The notes: generated by a model from the sequence alone, not told the origin. Positions 8,391 through 16,266 are shown, counted from the stretch's first letter. The stretch is DNA of 48,638 nucleotides from CAYLHS01 sp964496205 (GCA_964496205.1 CAZBXV010000012.1:1-48638); one strand, 5' to 3'. Numbers and translations are program-made.

Positions 8391-8818
8391 CCGCACTCCC
8401 CCTTCACAACCAGAACGTCGCACGGAGCCAGATGGACGATGCGATGGCTCGTGCTGCCAAGCACGAGTGCCGCCAACTCACCTCTCCCGCGTGACCCGAC
8501 GACGATCAGATCGGCCCCGATGCTCTTCGCGTAGTCGACGATGGCGTCGGGCGGATATCCGTCGAGATCTACCTTGTGGACTTCCATCGGAGCACCCTCG
8601 ATGATCGGGGCGACCGTCTCCCACACCATGTGCTGCTGGGACCGTGCCAGTTCGGCGATGTCGGCCGGCACCTGACTGAGCGCACCAAGCAGATTGCTCG
8701 GGATGTGCAGCACATGAACGATGTGCAGCTCGGCGCCGCGCTGTTCGGCGAGGGCCATTGCGCGTGTGACAGCCTTGAGCGAATGCTCCGAACCGTCGGT
8801 GCCTACGACGATACTCAT
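8387..8818 (-). CDS. Universal stress protein, ATP-binding type
   Basis: This is a single-domain UspA-like protein of 143 residues. It starts MSIVVGTDGSEHS and ends with the nucleotide-binding signature GX2GX9GS (GSRG RGELAALVL GS) followed by HLAPCDVLVV. The start is fixed by an ATGA overlap with the stop of the response regulator gene. Its own stop overlaps the CBS-BON start in the same way, so the three are translationally coupled. Proteins of this family are prominent members of hypoxia and dormancy regulons in Actinobacteria. The intact ATP motif predicts that it binds ATP. Confidence 0.88.
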   Translation of the reverse strand: MSIVVGTDGSEHSLKAVTRAMALAEQRGAELHIVHVLHIPSNLLGALSQVPADIAELARSQQHMVWETVAPIIEGAPMEVHKVDLDGYPPDAIVDYAKSIGADLIVVGSRGRGELAALVLGSTSHRIVHLAPCDVLVVKGECG

Positions 8819-9483
8819 GACTCCTCCCACTGCTCGGGCGGATACTCGCGTTCCCGCTTGGCCGCGAGCCTTGCCGAGTACGCCGCCGCTTCGGTTCTTC
8901 GTGTCATTCCAAGCTTGTTCAACAGGTTGGAGACGTAGTTCTTGACCGTCTTCTCGGCGAGAAACAGCTCCTCTGCGATCTCCTTGTTGGTCAGTCCTTC
9001 CGAAATCAGGTCGAGGATCTTGCGTTCCTGCGGAGAGAGCCGCGCGACGAGAGGATCGACGGGCTCGTCGCCACGGATGCGGCGGAACACGTGCTCCGTC
9101 ATGGTCGGATCGAGCAGTGACTCTCCGGCCCCAACCCTTCGGATACTGTCGATGAGCTGGCGAGCGTCCACTCGTTTGAGGACGTAGCCTGATGCACCGG
9201 CCATGATCGATGCGAAAAGCGCCTCTTCGTCGGCAAAGGACGTCAACATCAACACCCGAACGTCCGGCCAGCGGGCACGAATCTCCCGGCATGCCTCGAT
9301 GCCTGTCCCGTCAGGAAGCCGTACATCCATGACGACGACCTCGGGACGGTCGTAGCCGACCCTGCGAATCGCCGCTTCGACCGTCCCGGCTTCGCCAACC
9401 ACCTCGAGGCCATCCTCGCTGCCAAGCAGCGTCACCAGGCCTTTTCTCACGATCTCGTGATCATCAACGATCAGAACTCGCAC
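8815..9483 (-). CDS. NarL/DosR-family response regulator
   Basis: This 222-aa two-component regulator has a receiver domain with acidic pocket VDDHE (7-8), phosphoacceptor Asp53 in VVMDVRLPDG and the late lysine in YVLKR. A LuxR-type helix-turn-helix (about 150-205: LSPQERKILDLISEGLTNKE, AEKTVKNYVSNLLNKLG) binds DNA. The closest described relatives are DosR/DevR. The GTG start follows GGAGGTGAC. It is the first gene of a coupled string with a universal stress protein, CBS-BON protein, hydrolase and menF, and its probable sensor kinase is transcribed divergently across a 215-bp spacer. Confidence 0.88.
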   Translation of the reverse strand: MRVLIVDDHEIVRKGLVTLLGSEDGLEVVGEAGTVEAAIRRVGYDRPEVVVMDVRLPDGTGIEACREIRARWPDVRVLMLTSFADEEALFASIMAGASGYVLKRVDARQLIDSIRRVGAGESLLDPTMTEHVFRRIRGDEPVDPLVARLSPQERKILDLISEGLTNKEIAEELFLAEKTVKNYVSNLLNKLGMTRRTEAAAYSARLAAKREREYPPEQWEES

Positions 9484-9577
9484 GTCACCTCCATGTCTTC
9501 AGGCTAACGGGTCTCGGCGGCACACAGTCCGCTGTCTGCCGTTGGCTGACGGCTGACAGTCATGAGGTCTTCAGCCA

Positions 9578-9602
9578 GAGAAGACGGTCCCCCACGGTCT
9601 CG
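9578..9602 (+). repeat. Partial copy of the 70-bp mosaic intergenic repeat
   Basis: GAGAAGAC, four variable bases, then CCCCACGGTCTCG. This matches one end of the mosaic element found complete at 20265-20337 (inverted) and 29887-29957. It lies in the spacer between the response regulator and the sensor kinase. Confidence 0.5.
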
Positions 9603-9629
9603 CGACAGATGTGGTGGCATCCTGCTGAC

Positions 9630-9664
9630 GACTGAAGACCGAAGACTGGCGACTGAAGACTGAA
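9630..9664 (+). repeat. 7-bp tandem repeat (GACTGAA)
   Basis: Five consecutive 7-mers: GACTGAA, GACCGAA, GACTGGC, GACTGAA, GACTGAA. The last overlaps the left arm of the palindrome upstream of the sensor kinase. Similar 7-bp periodicity occurs at 10892-10940. Confidence 0.75.
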
Positions 9665-9684
9665 CCGGGACTCGTCCCGGTTCA
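9661..9684. promoter_or_regulatory. 24-bp perfect palindrome upstream of the DosS-like kinase
   Basis: Arms TGAACCGGGAC and GTCCCGGTTCA are perfectly complementary over 11 bp with a TC centre. The palindrome ends 14 nt before the kinase ATG. The GGGAC/GTCCC half-sites recall the mycobacterial DosR box, but the spacing is 2 nt rather than 4. A 2-nt loop disfavours an RNA hairpin, so an operator for a dimeric regulator is the simpler reading. Binding by the adjacent response regulator is inference. Confidence 0.5.
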
Positions 9685-9698
9685 CTAGCCTGATCCCG

Positions 9699-10814
9699 AT
9701 GACTCGCCCGATGATCCCGGCGTCTCGACTTTCCGACCTGATCGGTGCGGCGGCGCGCGTTACCGGTCAGACGGAACTGACCGCAGTTCTAGAAACCGTG
9801 GTGTCGACCGCCATGGATCTGACCGGCGCGCCATTCGGGGCGCTCGGCGTGGTCAGCGAAAACGGTCAACTCATCCAGTTCGTCCACCAGGGCGTACCCG
9901 AGGAGGTTGCACAGATGATCGGTGCTCCACCTGAGGGTCGTGGTCTGCTGGGTGCCGTCACATGGCAACCGAATCCGATCCGGTTGGACCACGTGCAGGC
10001 ACACCCTCGGGCCAGCGGCTTCCCTGAGCACCACCCCCAGCTCGACGGGTTCCTCGGTGTATCGATCCGAATCGGCGACGACGTATTCGGCAATCTGTAT
10101 CTCGGCGCGACCGAAGGCGGCTTCACCGAACAGGACGAAGTCCTGATCAGAGCGCTCGCTCTGATCGTCGGTTCAGCGATATCAATGATCCGTCTCCAGA
10201 CCCGCCTCAGGCGTGCGGCCGTTCTGGAAGATCGGCAGCGGATCGCTCGAGATCTTCACGATTCGATCATCCAGGACATGTTCGCTGTCGGGCTTTCGCT
10301 CCAGGCATTGACCAACAAGCTCCCCGACCCGGACATGCGGGCCAGTCTCGAAGAGTCGGCCTCCCATCTGGACGACTCGATCACGGCACTCCGCCGATTC
10401 ATCTTCGATCTGAGACCACCAACGGTGGGCATGCGGAGCCTCAAGGACGAGCTGTCTGAGCTCCTCGGACGACTTGCCATTCCGTACGAAGCCAGCATCG
10501 GTATCGGGGTTACCGGACCTGTCGACGACCTCCCACCCGAGATCGTGGAAGACGTCCTTCAGATCACACGCGAAGCGGTTAGCAATGCACTTCGCCACTC
10601 CGGGGCCGATGTGGTGAGCATCTCGGTGAGCAGAGGCATCGACCGGCTCGTCCTGATGGTCGCCGACAAGGGAAAAGGCTTCGACATCGGCACCGTCACT
10701 CGAGGGATGGGTCTCGACAACATCCAAAGCCGTGCAGAGACCGCCGGCGGTGAGGCAGAGATCCAAAGCAGGACCGGCGAAGGTACGACAGTCCGGGTGG
10801 TGCTGCCGCTGTAG
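9699..10814 (+). CDS. DosS/DevS-like GAF-domain sensor histidine kinase with conserved heme ligand
   Basis: This 371-aa soluble kinase has one GAF domain (about 25-165), a HisKA_3 dimerisation domain with phosphoacceptor His187 in RIARDLHDSIIQDMF, and a HATPase domain (EAVSNALRHS, ADKGKGFD, GMGLDNIQSRAE). In the GAF domain, GFPEHHPQ...FLGVSIRIGDDVFGNLYL aligns with M. tuberculosis DosS/DosT. His112 falls at the DosS heme ligand His149 and Tyr134 at distal Tyr171, with identical 22-residue spacing. It therefore probably binds heme and senses oxygen, redox state, NO or CO. DosS has two GAF domains; this protein has one. It is divergent from a DosR-like regulator, its probable partner. Confidence 0.87.
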   Translation: MTRPMIPASRLSDLIGAAARVTGQTELTAVLETVVSTAMDLTGAPFGALGVVSENGQLIQFVHQGVPEEVAQMIGAPPEGRGLLGAVTWQPNPIRLDHVQAHPRASGFPEHHPQLDGFLGVSIRIGDDVFGNLYLGATEGGFTEQDEVLIRALALIVGSAISMIRLQTRLRRAAVLEDRQRIARDLHDSIIQDMFAVGLSLQALTNKLPDPDMRASLEESASHLDDSITALRRFIFDLRPPTVGMRSLKDELSELLGRLAIPYEASIGIGVTGPVDDLPPEIVEDVLQITREAVSNALRHSGADVVSISVSRGIDRLVLMVADKGKGFDIGTVTRGMGLDNIQSRAETAGGEAEIQSRTGEGTTVRVVLPL

Positions 10815-10851
10815 AGAGCCGTCAGTCGTTGAGGCCGGTGGGTCGCGCCGC

Positions 10852-10873
10852 TCTTGCTGGAGACTGGCTGCTG
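10852..10873 (+). repeat. 22-bp exact intergenic word, copy 1
   Basis: TCTTGCTGGAGACTGGCTGC followed by TG is identical to 23311-23332. A variant with the same sub-words in a different order occurs near 29826-29846. It lies just after the sensor kinase stop. Confidence 0.6.
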
Positions 10874-10891
10874 GGGCCGGCTGCTCTTCAC

Positions 10892-10940
10892 GGCTGAAGG
10901 CTGAAGGCTGAGAACTCAGGACCCAAGACTTGCGACCACC
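10892..10940 (+). repeat. Degenerate 7-bp periodic tract
   Basis: Seven consecutive 7-mers run GGCTGAA, GGCTGAA, GGCTGAG, AACTCAG, GACCCAA, GACTTGC, GACCACC. It is non-coding and lies between the kinase and the CsoR-like gene. The units drift but keep the period. Confidence 0.6.
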
Positions 10941-10962
10941 AACCGAACCGCTGCCGGCTCAT

Positions 10963-10997
10963 GTGGTACCCCCACCGAGTACCATTGGGCATACCAC
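10963..10997. promoter_or_regulatory. Candidate CsoR-type operator
   Basis: Arms GTGGTACCCCC (10963-10973) and GGGCATACCAC (10987-10997) are inverted repeats with GTGGTA/TACCAC outer ends and C-tract/G-tract inner ends. This is the layout of operators bound by the CsoR/CstR family. The right arm ends 15 nt before the ATG of a CsoR-family repressor, so autoregulation is likely. Confidence 0.55.
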
Positions 10998-11012
10998 CTC
11001 AGAAGGACGCAT

Positions 11013-11270
11013 ATGCAGCTCGATGAGCACTCGAAGAACGCGGTACTCCCTCGTCTGCGCCGCATCGAAGGTCAGGTCTCCGGAATCATTCGCATGATCG
11101 AAGGCGGTCGCGAATGCACCGATATCGTCACGCAGGTCGCCGCGGCATCCAAGGCATTGGACAAGGTTGGCTTCAAACTGCTCGCCGCCAACCTGACCCG
11201 ATGCATCGTCGACAACGAGCAGGTCGAGGACACCGCTGCGCTCGAGAAGCTTTTCATGACCCTGGCGTAG
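11013..11270 (+). CDS. CsoR/CstR-family (DUF156) transcriptional repressor
   Basis: This 85-aa all-helical repressor has the family pattern RLRRIEGQVSGIIRMIEGGRECTDIVTQVAA. The sensing positions read Cys35, Asn60 and Cys64. In copper-sensing CsoR they are Cys-His-Cys; here the histidine is replaced by asparagine within LLAANLTRC. Two cysteines without the histidine are reminiscent of the persulfide sensor CstR, so sulfur sensing is as likely as copper sensing. AGAAGG precedes the start, and a candidate operator lies just upstream. PFOR follows after 123 nt on the same strand and could be a target, but no copper or sulfur gene is adjacent. Confidence 0.85.
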   Translation: MQLDEHSKNAVLPRLRRIEGQVSGIIRMIEGGRECTDIVTQVAAASKALDKVGFKLLAANLTRCIVDNEQVEDTAALEKLFMTLA

Positions 11271-11393
11271 TGCCCGGGACCAACACCCCGCGGACGGGAT
11301 AGGGCACACCACCTGTACCGCTATCCTTGCATGGACTCGATTGGGCGCGTCTAAACGGCCGTCGAGAGAACTGCACGATGAGGAGGCCGAGAG

Positions 11394-14300
11394 GTGGAGC
11401 ACAAGGTTGCGACACTCGATGGCAATGAGGCAGCCGCCTACATAGCCCACAAAACGAACGAAGTCATCGCCATCTATCCGATCACACCGTCGTCGCCGAT
11501 GGGAGAGCACTCGGACGCGTGGTCGGCGAAGGGCAGAACGAACATCTGGGGCGAGATCCCACAGGTCGTTGAGATGCAGAGCGAGGGAGGCGCATCGGGC
11601 GCCGTTCACGGGTCGCTCCAGGGTGGCGCGCTGACCACCACGTTCACGGCATCCCAGGGTCTGCTCCTGATGATCCCGAACATGTTCAAGATCGCCGGCG
11701 AGTTGTTGCCGACCGTGTTCCACGTTGCCGCTCGATCGGTAGCGACGCACGCGCTGTCGATCTTCGGAGATCACAGCGACGTGATGGCTACTCGCAGCAC
11801 CGGTTTCGCACAGCTGGCATCGAACTCGATCCAGGAAGTCCACGACTTCGCGCTGATCGCTCAGGCGGCCACACTGGCTTCGCGGGTCCCGGTCGTGCAC
11901 TTCTTCGATGGGTTCCGTACGTCTCACGAGATCAACAAGATCGAGATCATCCCCGATGACGTCATCGAGGCGATGATGGACGGCGACGCCATTCGCGCCC
12001 ATCACAATCGCCGATTGAGCGCCGAACATCCTGTGCTGCGGGGCACCGCCCAGAACCCGGACGTCTTTTTCCAGGCACGCGAGGCCTGCAACCCGTACTA
12101 CATCGACGCGCCGGACCACATGCAACGGGCCATGGACCGGTTTGCGGAACTGACCGGACGCTCGTACCACTTGTTCGACTACTACGGCGCTCCAGACGCC
12201 GACAGGGTCATCGTTCTGATGGGTTCGGGTGTCGGCGCGGTCCGAGAGGCCGTGGCTTCGCTCAACGCTCGCGGTGAGAAGGTCGGCGTGATCGCCGTTC
12301 GTGCCTACCGGCCGTTCTCGACCGAAGCGTTCATCGCAGCACTGCCAAGCACGACAAGAACGATCGCCGTACTCGACCGGACCAAGGAACCCGGCGCGCT
12401 GGGTGAGCCGCTGTATGTGGACGTCCTCGCAGGTCTCGCCGAAGAACAGGCCGGCGGCCGCACCGCGTGGAGTGTCCCGCCAAGAGTCATCGGCGGCAGG
12501 TACGGCCTCTCCTCCAAGGAGTTCACGCCGGCGATGGTTGCGGGCATCTACGAGGAGATGCTGAAAGACAGCCCCAAGAACCACTTCACGGTCGGCATCG
12601 TCGACGACGTGACCGGAACGAGCCTCAGCCCGGTCGAGGGCTTCGACACCGAGCCGGAGGGGCGTGTGAGGGCAGTGTTCTTCGGTCTGGGCTCCGACGG
12701 AACGGTCGGTGCCTCAAAGAACTCGGTGAAGATCATCGGGATGAACACACCGCTCAACGCGCAGGGCTACTTCGTGTACGACTCGAAGAAATCCGGCGCG
12801 GTGACCATCTCGCACCTGCGGTTCGGGGAAGATCCGATCGACTCGACCTACCTGATACACAAGGCCGGCTTCGTTGCATGCCACCAGTTCGTATTCCTCG
12901 AGAAGATGGACGTCCTCGATCTCGCCAAGGATGGAGCCACGTTCCTGCTGAACAGCCCATACGGTCCCGACGAGGTGTGGGACAAGATCCCGGCCGAAGT
13001 TCAACAGCAGATCATCGACAAGCACCTGAAGTTCTACGTGGTGGACGGCTACTCGGTGGCCCGGGACGCCGGGATGCCAGGACGAATCAACACGGTGCTC
13101 CAGACGTGCTTCTTCGCATTGAGCGGAATCCTCCCGAAGGACCAAGCGATCAGCGAGATCAAGAAAGCGATCGAGAAGACCTACGGCAAATTCGGCGAGT
13201 CAGTGCTCCAGAAGAACTACGCGGCCGTCGACGGCGCTCTCGCCGAGCTCCACGAGGTCAGCGTCCCATCCACGGCGACGTCGGAACTCCACAAGCTTCG
13301 TCTCGTTCCGGAAGAGGCCCCAGATTTCGTTCAGCGGGTCACCGCGCTGATGTTGGAAGGCAAGGGCGACCTACTGCCGGTCAGCGCCATGCCTGTGGAC
13401 GGCACGTTCCCGACGGCGACCACCAAGTGGGAAAAGCGAAACATCGCAGAGATGATCCCGATCTGGGACCCGGATATTTGCATCGACTGCGCCAAGTGCG
13501 CACTCGTGTGCCCTCATGCGGCCATCCGCATGAAGGTGTACGACCCGGCATTCCTCGAGGACGCACCTGCAACGTTCCAGTCGAAGGAGTGGCGCAGCCG
13601 CGATCTTCCCGGCATGAACATGACCATTCAGGTTGCACCCGAAGACTGCACCGGATGCGGTGTGTGCGTCGACGTGTGCCCGGCCAAGTCGAAGGAGATC
13701 GTCCGTCACAAGTCGATCAACATGCGGCCGCACCTGGACCACGTCGATGAGGAGAAGGTCAACTTCGACTTCTTCCTGTCCATCCCGGAGATGGATCGGA
13801 CGAAGGTCAAGACCGACACGGTGAAGGGCTCCCAGATGCTCCAGCCGCTGTTCGAATTCTCAGGTGCCTGCTCTGGATGCGGAGAGACCCCTTACATCAA
13901 GCTGCTCACTCAGCTGTTCGGGGACCGCACGGTCGTCGCCAATGCCACCGGTTGCTCGTCCATCTACGGAGGCAACCTGCCGACCACCCCGTATGCACAG
14001 AACGCCGACGGCCGGGGACCGGCGTGGGCGAACTCCTTGTTCGAAGACAACGCCGAGTACGGCATGGGAATGCGTCTCGCGTTCGACGCCGAGAGGTCAC
14101 AGGCCAAGTCGCTGGTCAAGAAGATGACCAAGGAGATCGGTCTCGAGCTCGCTCACGGGCTCCTCGACGCCGACCAGTCCGACGAGGCAGGCATCGGCGC
14201 CCAGCGGGTCAGAGTCGCCCAGCTGAAAGAGAAGCTGGCGGTCATCGACTCCGAGGACGCACGAACGCTGTTGTCCGTGGCCGATGCATTGGTCACGCAG

Positions 14301-14969
14301 AGTGTGTGGATCATCGGCGGTGACGGTTGGGCATATGACATCGGCTTCGGTGGCCTGGACCATGTCCTCGCGTCCGGTCGCAATGTCAACGTCCTGGTGC
14401 TCGACACCGAGGTGTACTCGAACACGGGCGGCCAGGCCTCCAAGGCGACTCCGCTGGGCGCGGTCGCGAAGTTCGCGGCGTCCGGCAAGGATGTCGGCAA
14501 GAAGGACCTTGGCATGATCGCCATGCAGTACGGCAATATCTATGTGGCGCAAATCGCAGTCGCGGCAAACAACATCCAAGCAGTCAAGGCGTTCCAGGAG
14601 GCGGAGTCGTTCGACGGTCCGTCCCTCATCATCGCCTACAGCCAGTGCATCGCGCACGGCATCGACATGGAAACCGGCATGTCGCACCAGACCGAGGCTG
14701 TGCAGAGCGGATTCTGGCCGCTGTTCCGGTTCGATCCGCGCAGGGAGGATCGTCATCCGTTCAGACTCGACAGCCGCAAGCCGTCGATCACGTTCGAGGA
14801 GTTCGCCGACAAGGAGGCCCGGTTCGCAATGCTCAAGCGCACCGATCCGGAACGGGCGAAGCGATTGTTCGAGGATGCGCAGTCGAGCATCGACGCCAGA
14901 TGGTCCTACTACGAACAGACGTCCGACATCGAGAGAGACTTCCTTGAAGAGGAGGAGGCAGGCGTATGA
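11394..14969 (+). CDS. nifJ: Pyruvate:ferredoxin (flavodoxin) oxidoreductase, single-chain
   Basis: This full-length 1191-aa PFOR oxidises pyruvate to acetyl-CoA and CO2 and reduces ferredoxin. It starts at GTG after GAGGAGG. The domains are the pyruvate-binding N-terminal domain (YPITPSSPMGEHSD), two ferredoxin-type 4Fe-4S clusters (Cys696/699/702/706 and Cys752/755/758/762), and the ThDP domain with its own cluster (CSGCGE at 826, then NATGCSSIYGG) and GDGWAYDIGFGG...VYSNTGGQASK. All cluster cysteines are present. The stop overlaps the next start (ATGA), tying it to a dihydroorotate dehydrogenase-like protein. Oxygen-sensitive PFOR supports an anaerobic or microaerobic phase of life. Confidence 0.96.
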   Translation: MEHKVATLDGNEAAAYIAHKTNEVIAIYPITPSSPMGEHSDAWSAKGRTNIWGEIPQVVEMQSEGGASGAVHGSLQGGALTTTFTASQGLLLMIPNMFKIAGELLPTVFHVAARSVATHALSIFGDHSDVMATRSTGFAQLASNSIQEVHDFALIAQAATLASRVPVVHFFDGFRTSHEINKIEIIPDDVIEAMMDGDAIRAHHNRRLSAEHPVLRGTAQNPDVFFQAREACNPYYIDAPDHMQRAMDRFAELTGRSYHLFDYYGAPDADRVIVLMGSGVGAVREAVASLNARGEKVGVIAVRAYRPFSTEAFIAALPSTTRTIAVLDRTKEPGALGEPLYVDVLAGLAEEQAGGRTAWSVPPRVIGGRYGLSSKEFTPAMVAGIYEEMLKDSPKNHFTVGIVDDVTGTSLSPVEGFDTEPEGRVRAVFFGLGSDGTVGASKNSVKIIGMNTPLNAQGYFVYDSKKSGAVTISHLRFGEDPIDSTYLIHKAGFVACHQFVFLEKMDVLDLAKDGATFLLNSPYGPDEVWDKIPAEVQQQIIDKHLKFYVVDGYSVARDAGMPGRINTVLQTCFFALSGILPKDQAISEIKKAIEKTYGKFGESVLQKNYAAVDGALAELHEVSVPSTATSELHKLRLVPEEAPDFVQRVTALMLEGKGDLLPVSAMPVDGTFPTATTKWEKRNIAEMIPIWDPDICIDCAKCALVCPHAAIRMKVYDPAFLEDAPATFQSKEWRSRDLPGMNMTIQVAPEDCTGCGVCVDVCPAKSKEIVRHKSINMRPHLDHVDEEKVNFDFFLSIPEMDRTKVKTDTVKGSQMLQPLFEFSGACSGCGETPYIKLLTQLFGDRTVVANATGCSSIYGGNLPTTPYAQNADGRGPAWANSLFEDNAEYGMGMRLAFDAERSQAKSLVKKMTKEIGLELAHGLLDADQSDEAGIGAQRVRVAQLKEKLAVIDSEDARTLLSVADALVTQSVWIIGGDGWAYDIGFGGLDHVLASGRNVNVLVLDTEVYSNTGGQASKATPLGAVAKFAASGKDVGKKDLGMIAMQYGNIYVAQIAVAANNIQAVKAFQEAESFDGPSLIIAYSQCIAHGIDMETGMSHQTEAVQSGFWPLFRFDPRREDRHPFRLDSRKPSITFEEFADKEARFAMLKRTDPERAKRLFEDAQSSIDARWSYYEQTSDIERDFLEEEEAGV

Positions 14970-15976
14970 GTGTCGATCTGACCACCACCTACCTTGGACT
15001 GAAGCTCGCTCACCCGATCGTCCCGTCGGCGTCGACCATCACGGGCAAGCTCGATGTGCTGAAACGACTCCAGGACGCGGGGGCGCCTGCCGTTGTGCTG
15101 CCTTCTCTGTTCGAAGAACAGATCACCTACGAAGAGCAGGAAATGCAGCGGCTCGCGGAGTTCGCGGCCGAGAGCTTCGCTGAGGCGACATTCGGCTACT
15201 TCCCCGAGATGAAGGACTACAACACGGGTCCGGGCAGCTACCTGAAACTGATCCAGGATGCGAAGAACGCACTCGGCATTCCGGTGATCGCCAGTCTCAA
15301 CGGTTCGTCGGTGAGCGGGTGGCTCAGCTACGCCAAGAAGATGGAGGACGCCGGTGCGGACGCGCTGGAACTCAACATCTACATCGTGCCATCGGATCCG
15401 AACGCGACCGGAGAACAGGTGGAGGAGCGATACCTGAATCTGATCCGCACCTGCCGCGAGTCGGTGTCGATCCCCGTCGCCGTGAAGATCGGCCCCTACT
15501 TCAGTTCGGTCGCCAACATGGTCGGGAAGATCTCCGGTGCCGGCGCCAACGGAGTCATCTTGTTCAACCGCTACCTGATGCCCGACATCGACTTGGAGTC
15601 GCTGACGGTCACCCCGGCGCTGAAGCTGTCGGATCCTTCGGAGCTGCGTTTGCCGTTGCGGTGGATCGCCTTGCTTCGCGGCAAGGTGCCGATCTCTCTC
15701 GCTCTATCGAGCGGAGTGCACTCGGCTTCAGATGCCGTCAAGGCGATCCTGACCGGCGCTGACGTTGCGATGACGACGTCGGCATTGTTGCGTCACGGTC
15801 CCGAGTATTTGGCGACGTTGATCGACGGGTTCAGTAACTGGCTCGAAGAGCACGAGTACATCTCCGTCGAGCAGGCCAAAGGTTCGCTCAGTGAGGAAGC
15901 CGCACCCGATCCTGAGGCCTTCTCGCGAGCCAACTACATGAAGGCGCTGATTTCCTACACCGGTTCGCCCGTGTAG
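14966..15976 (+). CDS. Dihydroorotate dehydrogenase-like flavoprotein paired with PFOR
   Basis: This 336-aa FMN-type TIM barrel is related to class 1 dihydroorotate dehydrogenase: TTYLGLKLAHPIVPSAS, IPVIASLNGSS, ADALELNIYIVPSDP, IPVAVKIGPYFSS, LALSSGVHSASDAVKAILTGADVAMTTSALL. It is translationally coupled to PFOR through an ATGA overlap, with GAGGAGG upstream inside the PFOR gene. Such DHOD-like genes recur next to PFOR in several phyla and are often mis-annotated as pyrimidine genes. No other pyrimidine gene is nearby. Its true electron donor and acceptor are unknown; a role in redox transfer linked to PFOR is inference. Confidence 0.82.
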   Translation: MSVDLTTTYLGLKLAHPIVPSASTITGKLDVLKRLQDAGAPAVVLPSLFEEQITYEEQEMQRLAEFAAESFAEATFGYFPEMKDYNTGPGSYLKLIQDAKNALGIPVIASLNGSSVSGWLSYAKKMEDAGADALELNIYIVPSDPNATGEQVEERYLNLIRTCRESVSIPVAVKIGPYFSSVANMVGKISGAGANGVILFNRYLMPDIDLESLTVTPALKLSDPSELRLPLRWIALLRGKVPISLALSSGVHSASDAVKAILTGADVAMTTSALLRHGPEYLATLIDGFSNWLEEHEYISVEQAKGSLSEEAAPDPEAFSRANYMKALISYTGSPV

Positions 15977-15984
15977 GAAATCAG
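15947..15984 (+). terminator. 14-bp perfect stem over the stop codon of the DHOD-like gene
   Basis: Arms CTGATTTCCTACAC (15947-15960) and GTGTAGGAAATCAG (15971-15984) are fully complementary around a 10-nt loop. The stem includes the TAG stop. No T-run follows. It is probably a factor-assisted terminator or 3'-end stabiliser for the PFOR operon. Confidence 0.55.
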
Positions 15985-16266
15985 ATCCGGCACTCCAAAC
16001 GGGCGGCGACAAACGAGTAGATCAGGGACACGAGAGGCCCTCCCAACATCGAGAGCTACCGACCCGAACCTGGGTGTGATCGCGAGGCCTCCCGCTGCCA
16101 GTGACGGCAGGGATCGCGAGCAGGACCATCCTCTTCGAGCCCGCAGTCGCCTTCAGGCACGAGCGACACCGCTGCGAGGTGCGGGGCCGTCCATGCCGGC
16201 ATGGCAAACATGCCAACACCGATTGTGAGGCCGGCGAGGAGCCTGCTCCCATCGACCTCTCTGACA
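15985..16266. other. Spacer between convergent genes with possible gene remnant
   Basis: No intact gene is visible. On the minus strand one frame reads a hydrophobic stretch, SRLLAGLTIGVGMFAMPAWT, followed by APHLAAVSL. It then loses protein-like character and stops near 16060. It has no good start codon. This could be a decayed signal-peptide or membrane gene, or chance. Confidence 0.25.

Noticed and set aside
9630..10940. CRISPR array
   Set aside because: Units are 7-8 bp, contiguous and degenerate, with no spacers and no cas genes.
10959..12584. 541-aa minus-strand open frame
   Set aside because: Antisense to csoR-like and PFOR genes; composition is a GC-rich shadow without domains.
12467..13750. 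427-aa open frame inside PFOR
   Set aside because: Arg/Gly/Pro-rich out-of-frame shadow of PFOR, including its iron-sulfur region.
14966..15976. pyrD, pyrimidine biosynthesis
   Set aside because: Translationally coupled to PFOR with no pyrimidine neighbours; kept as DHOD-like of unknown function.
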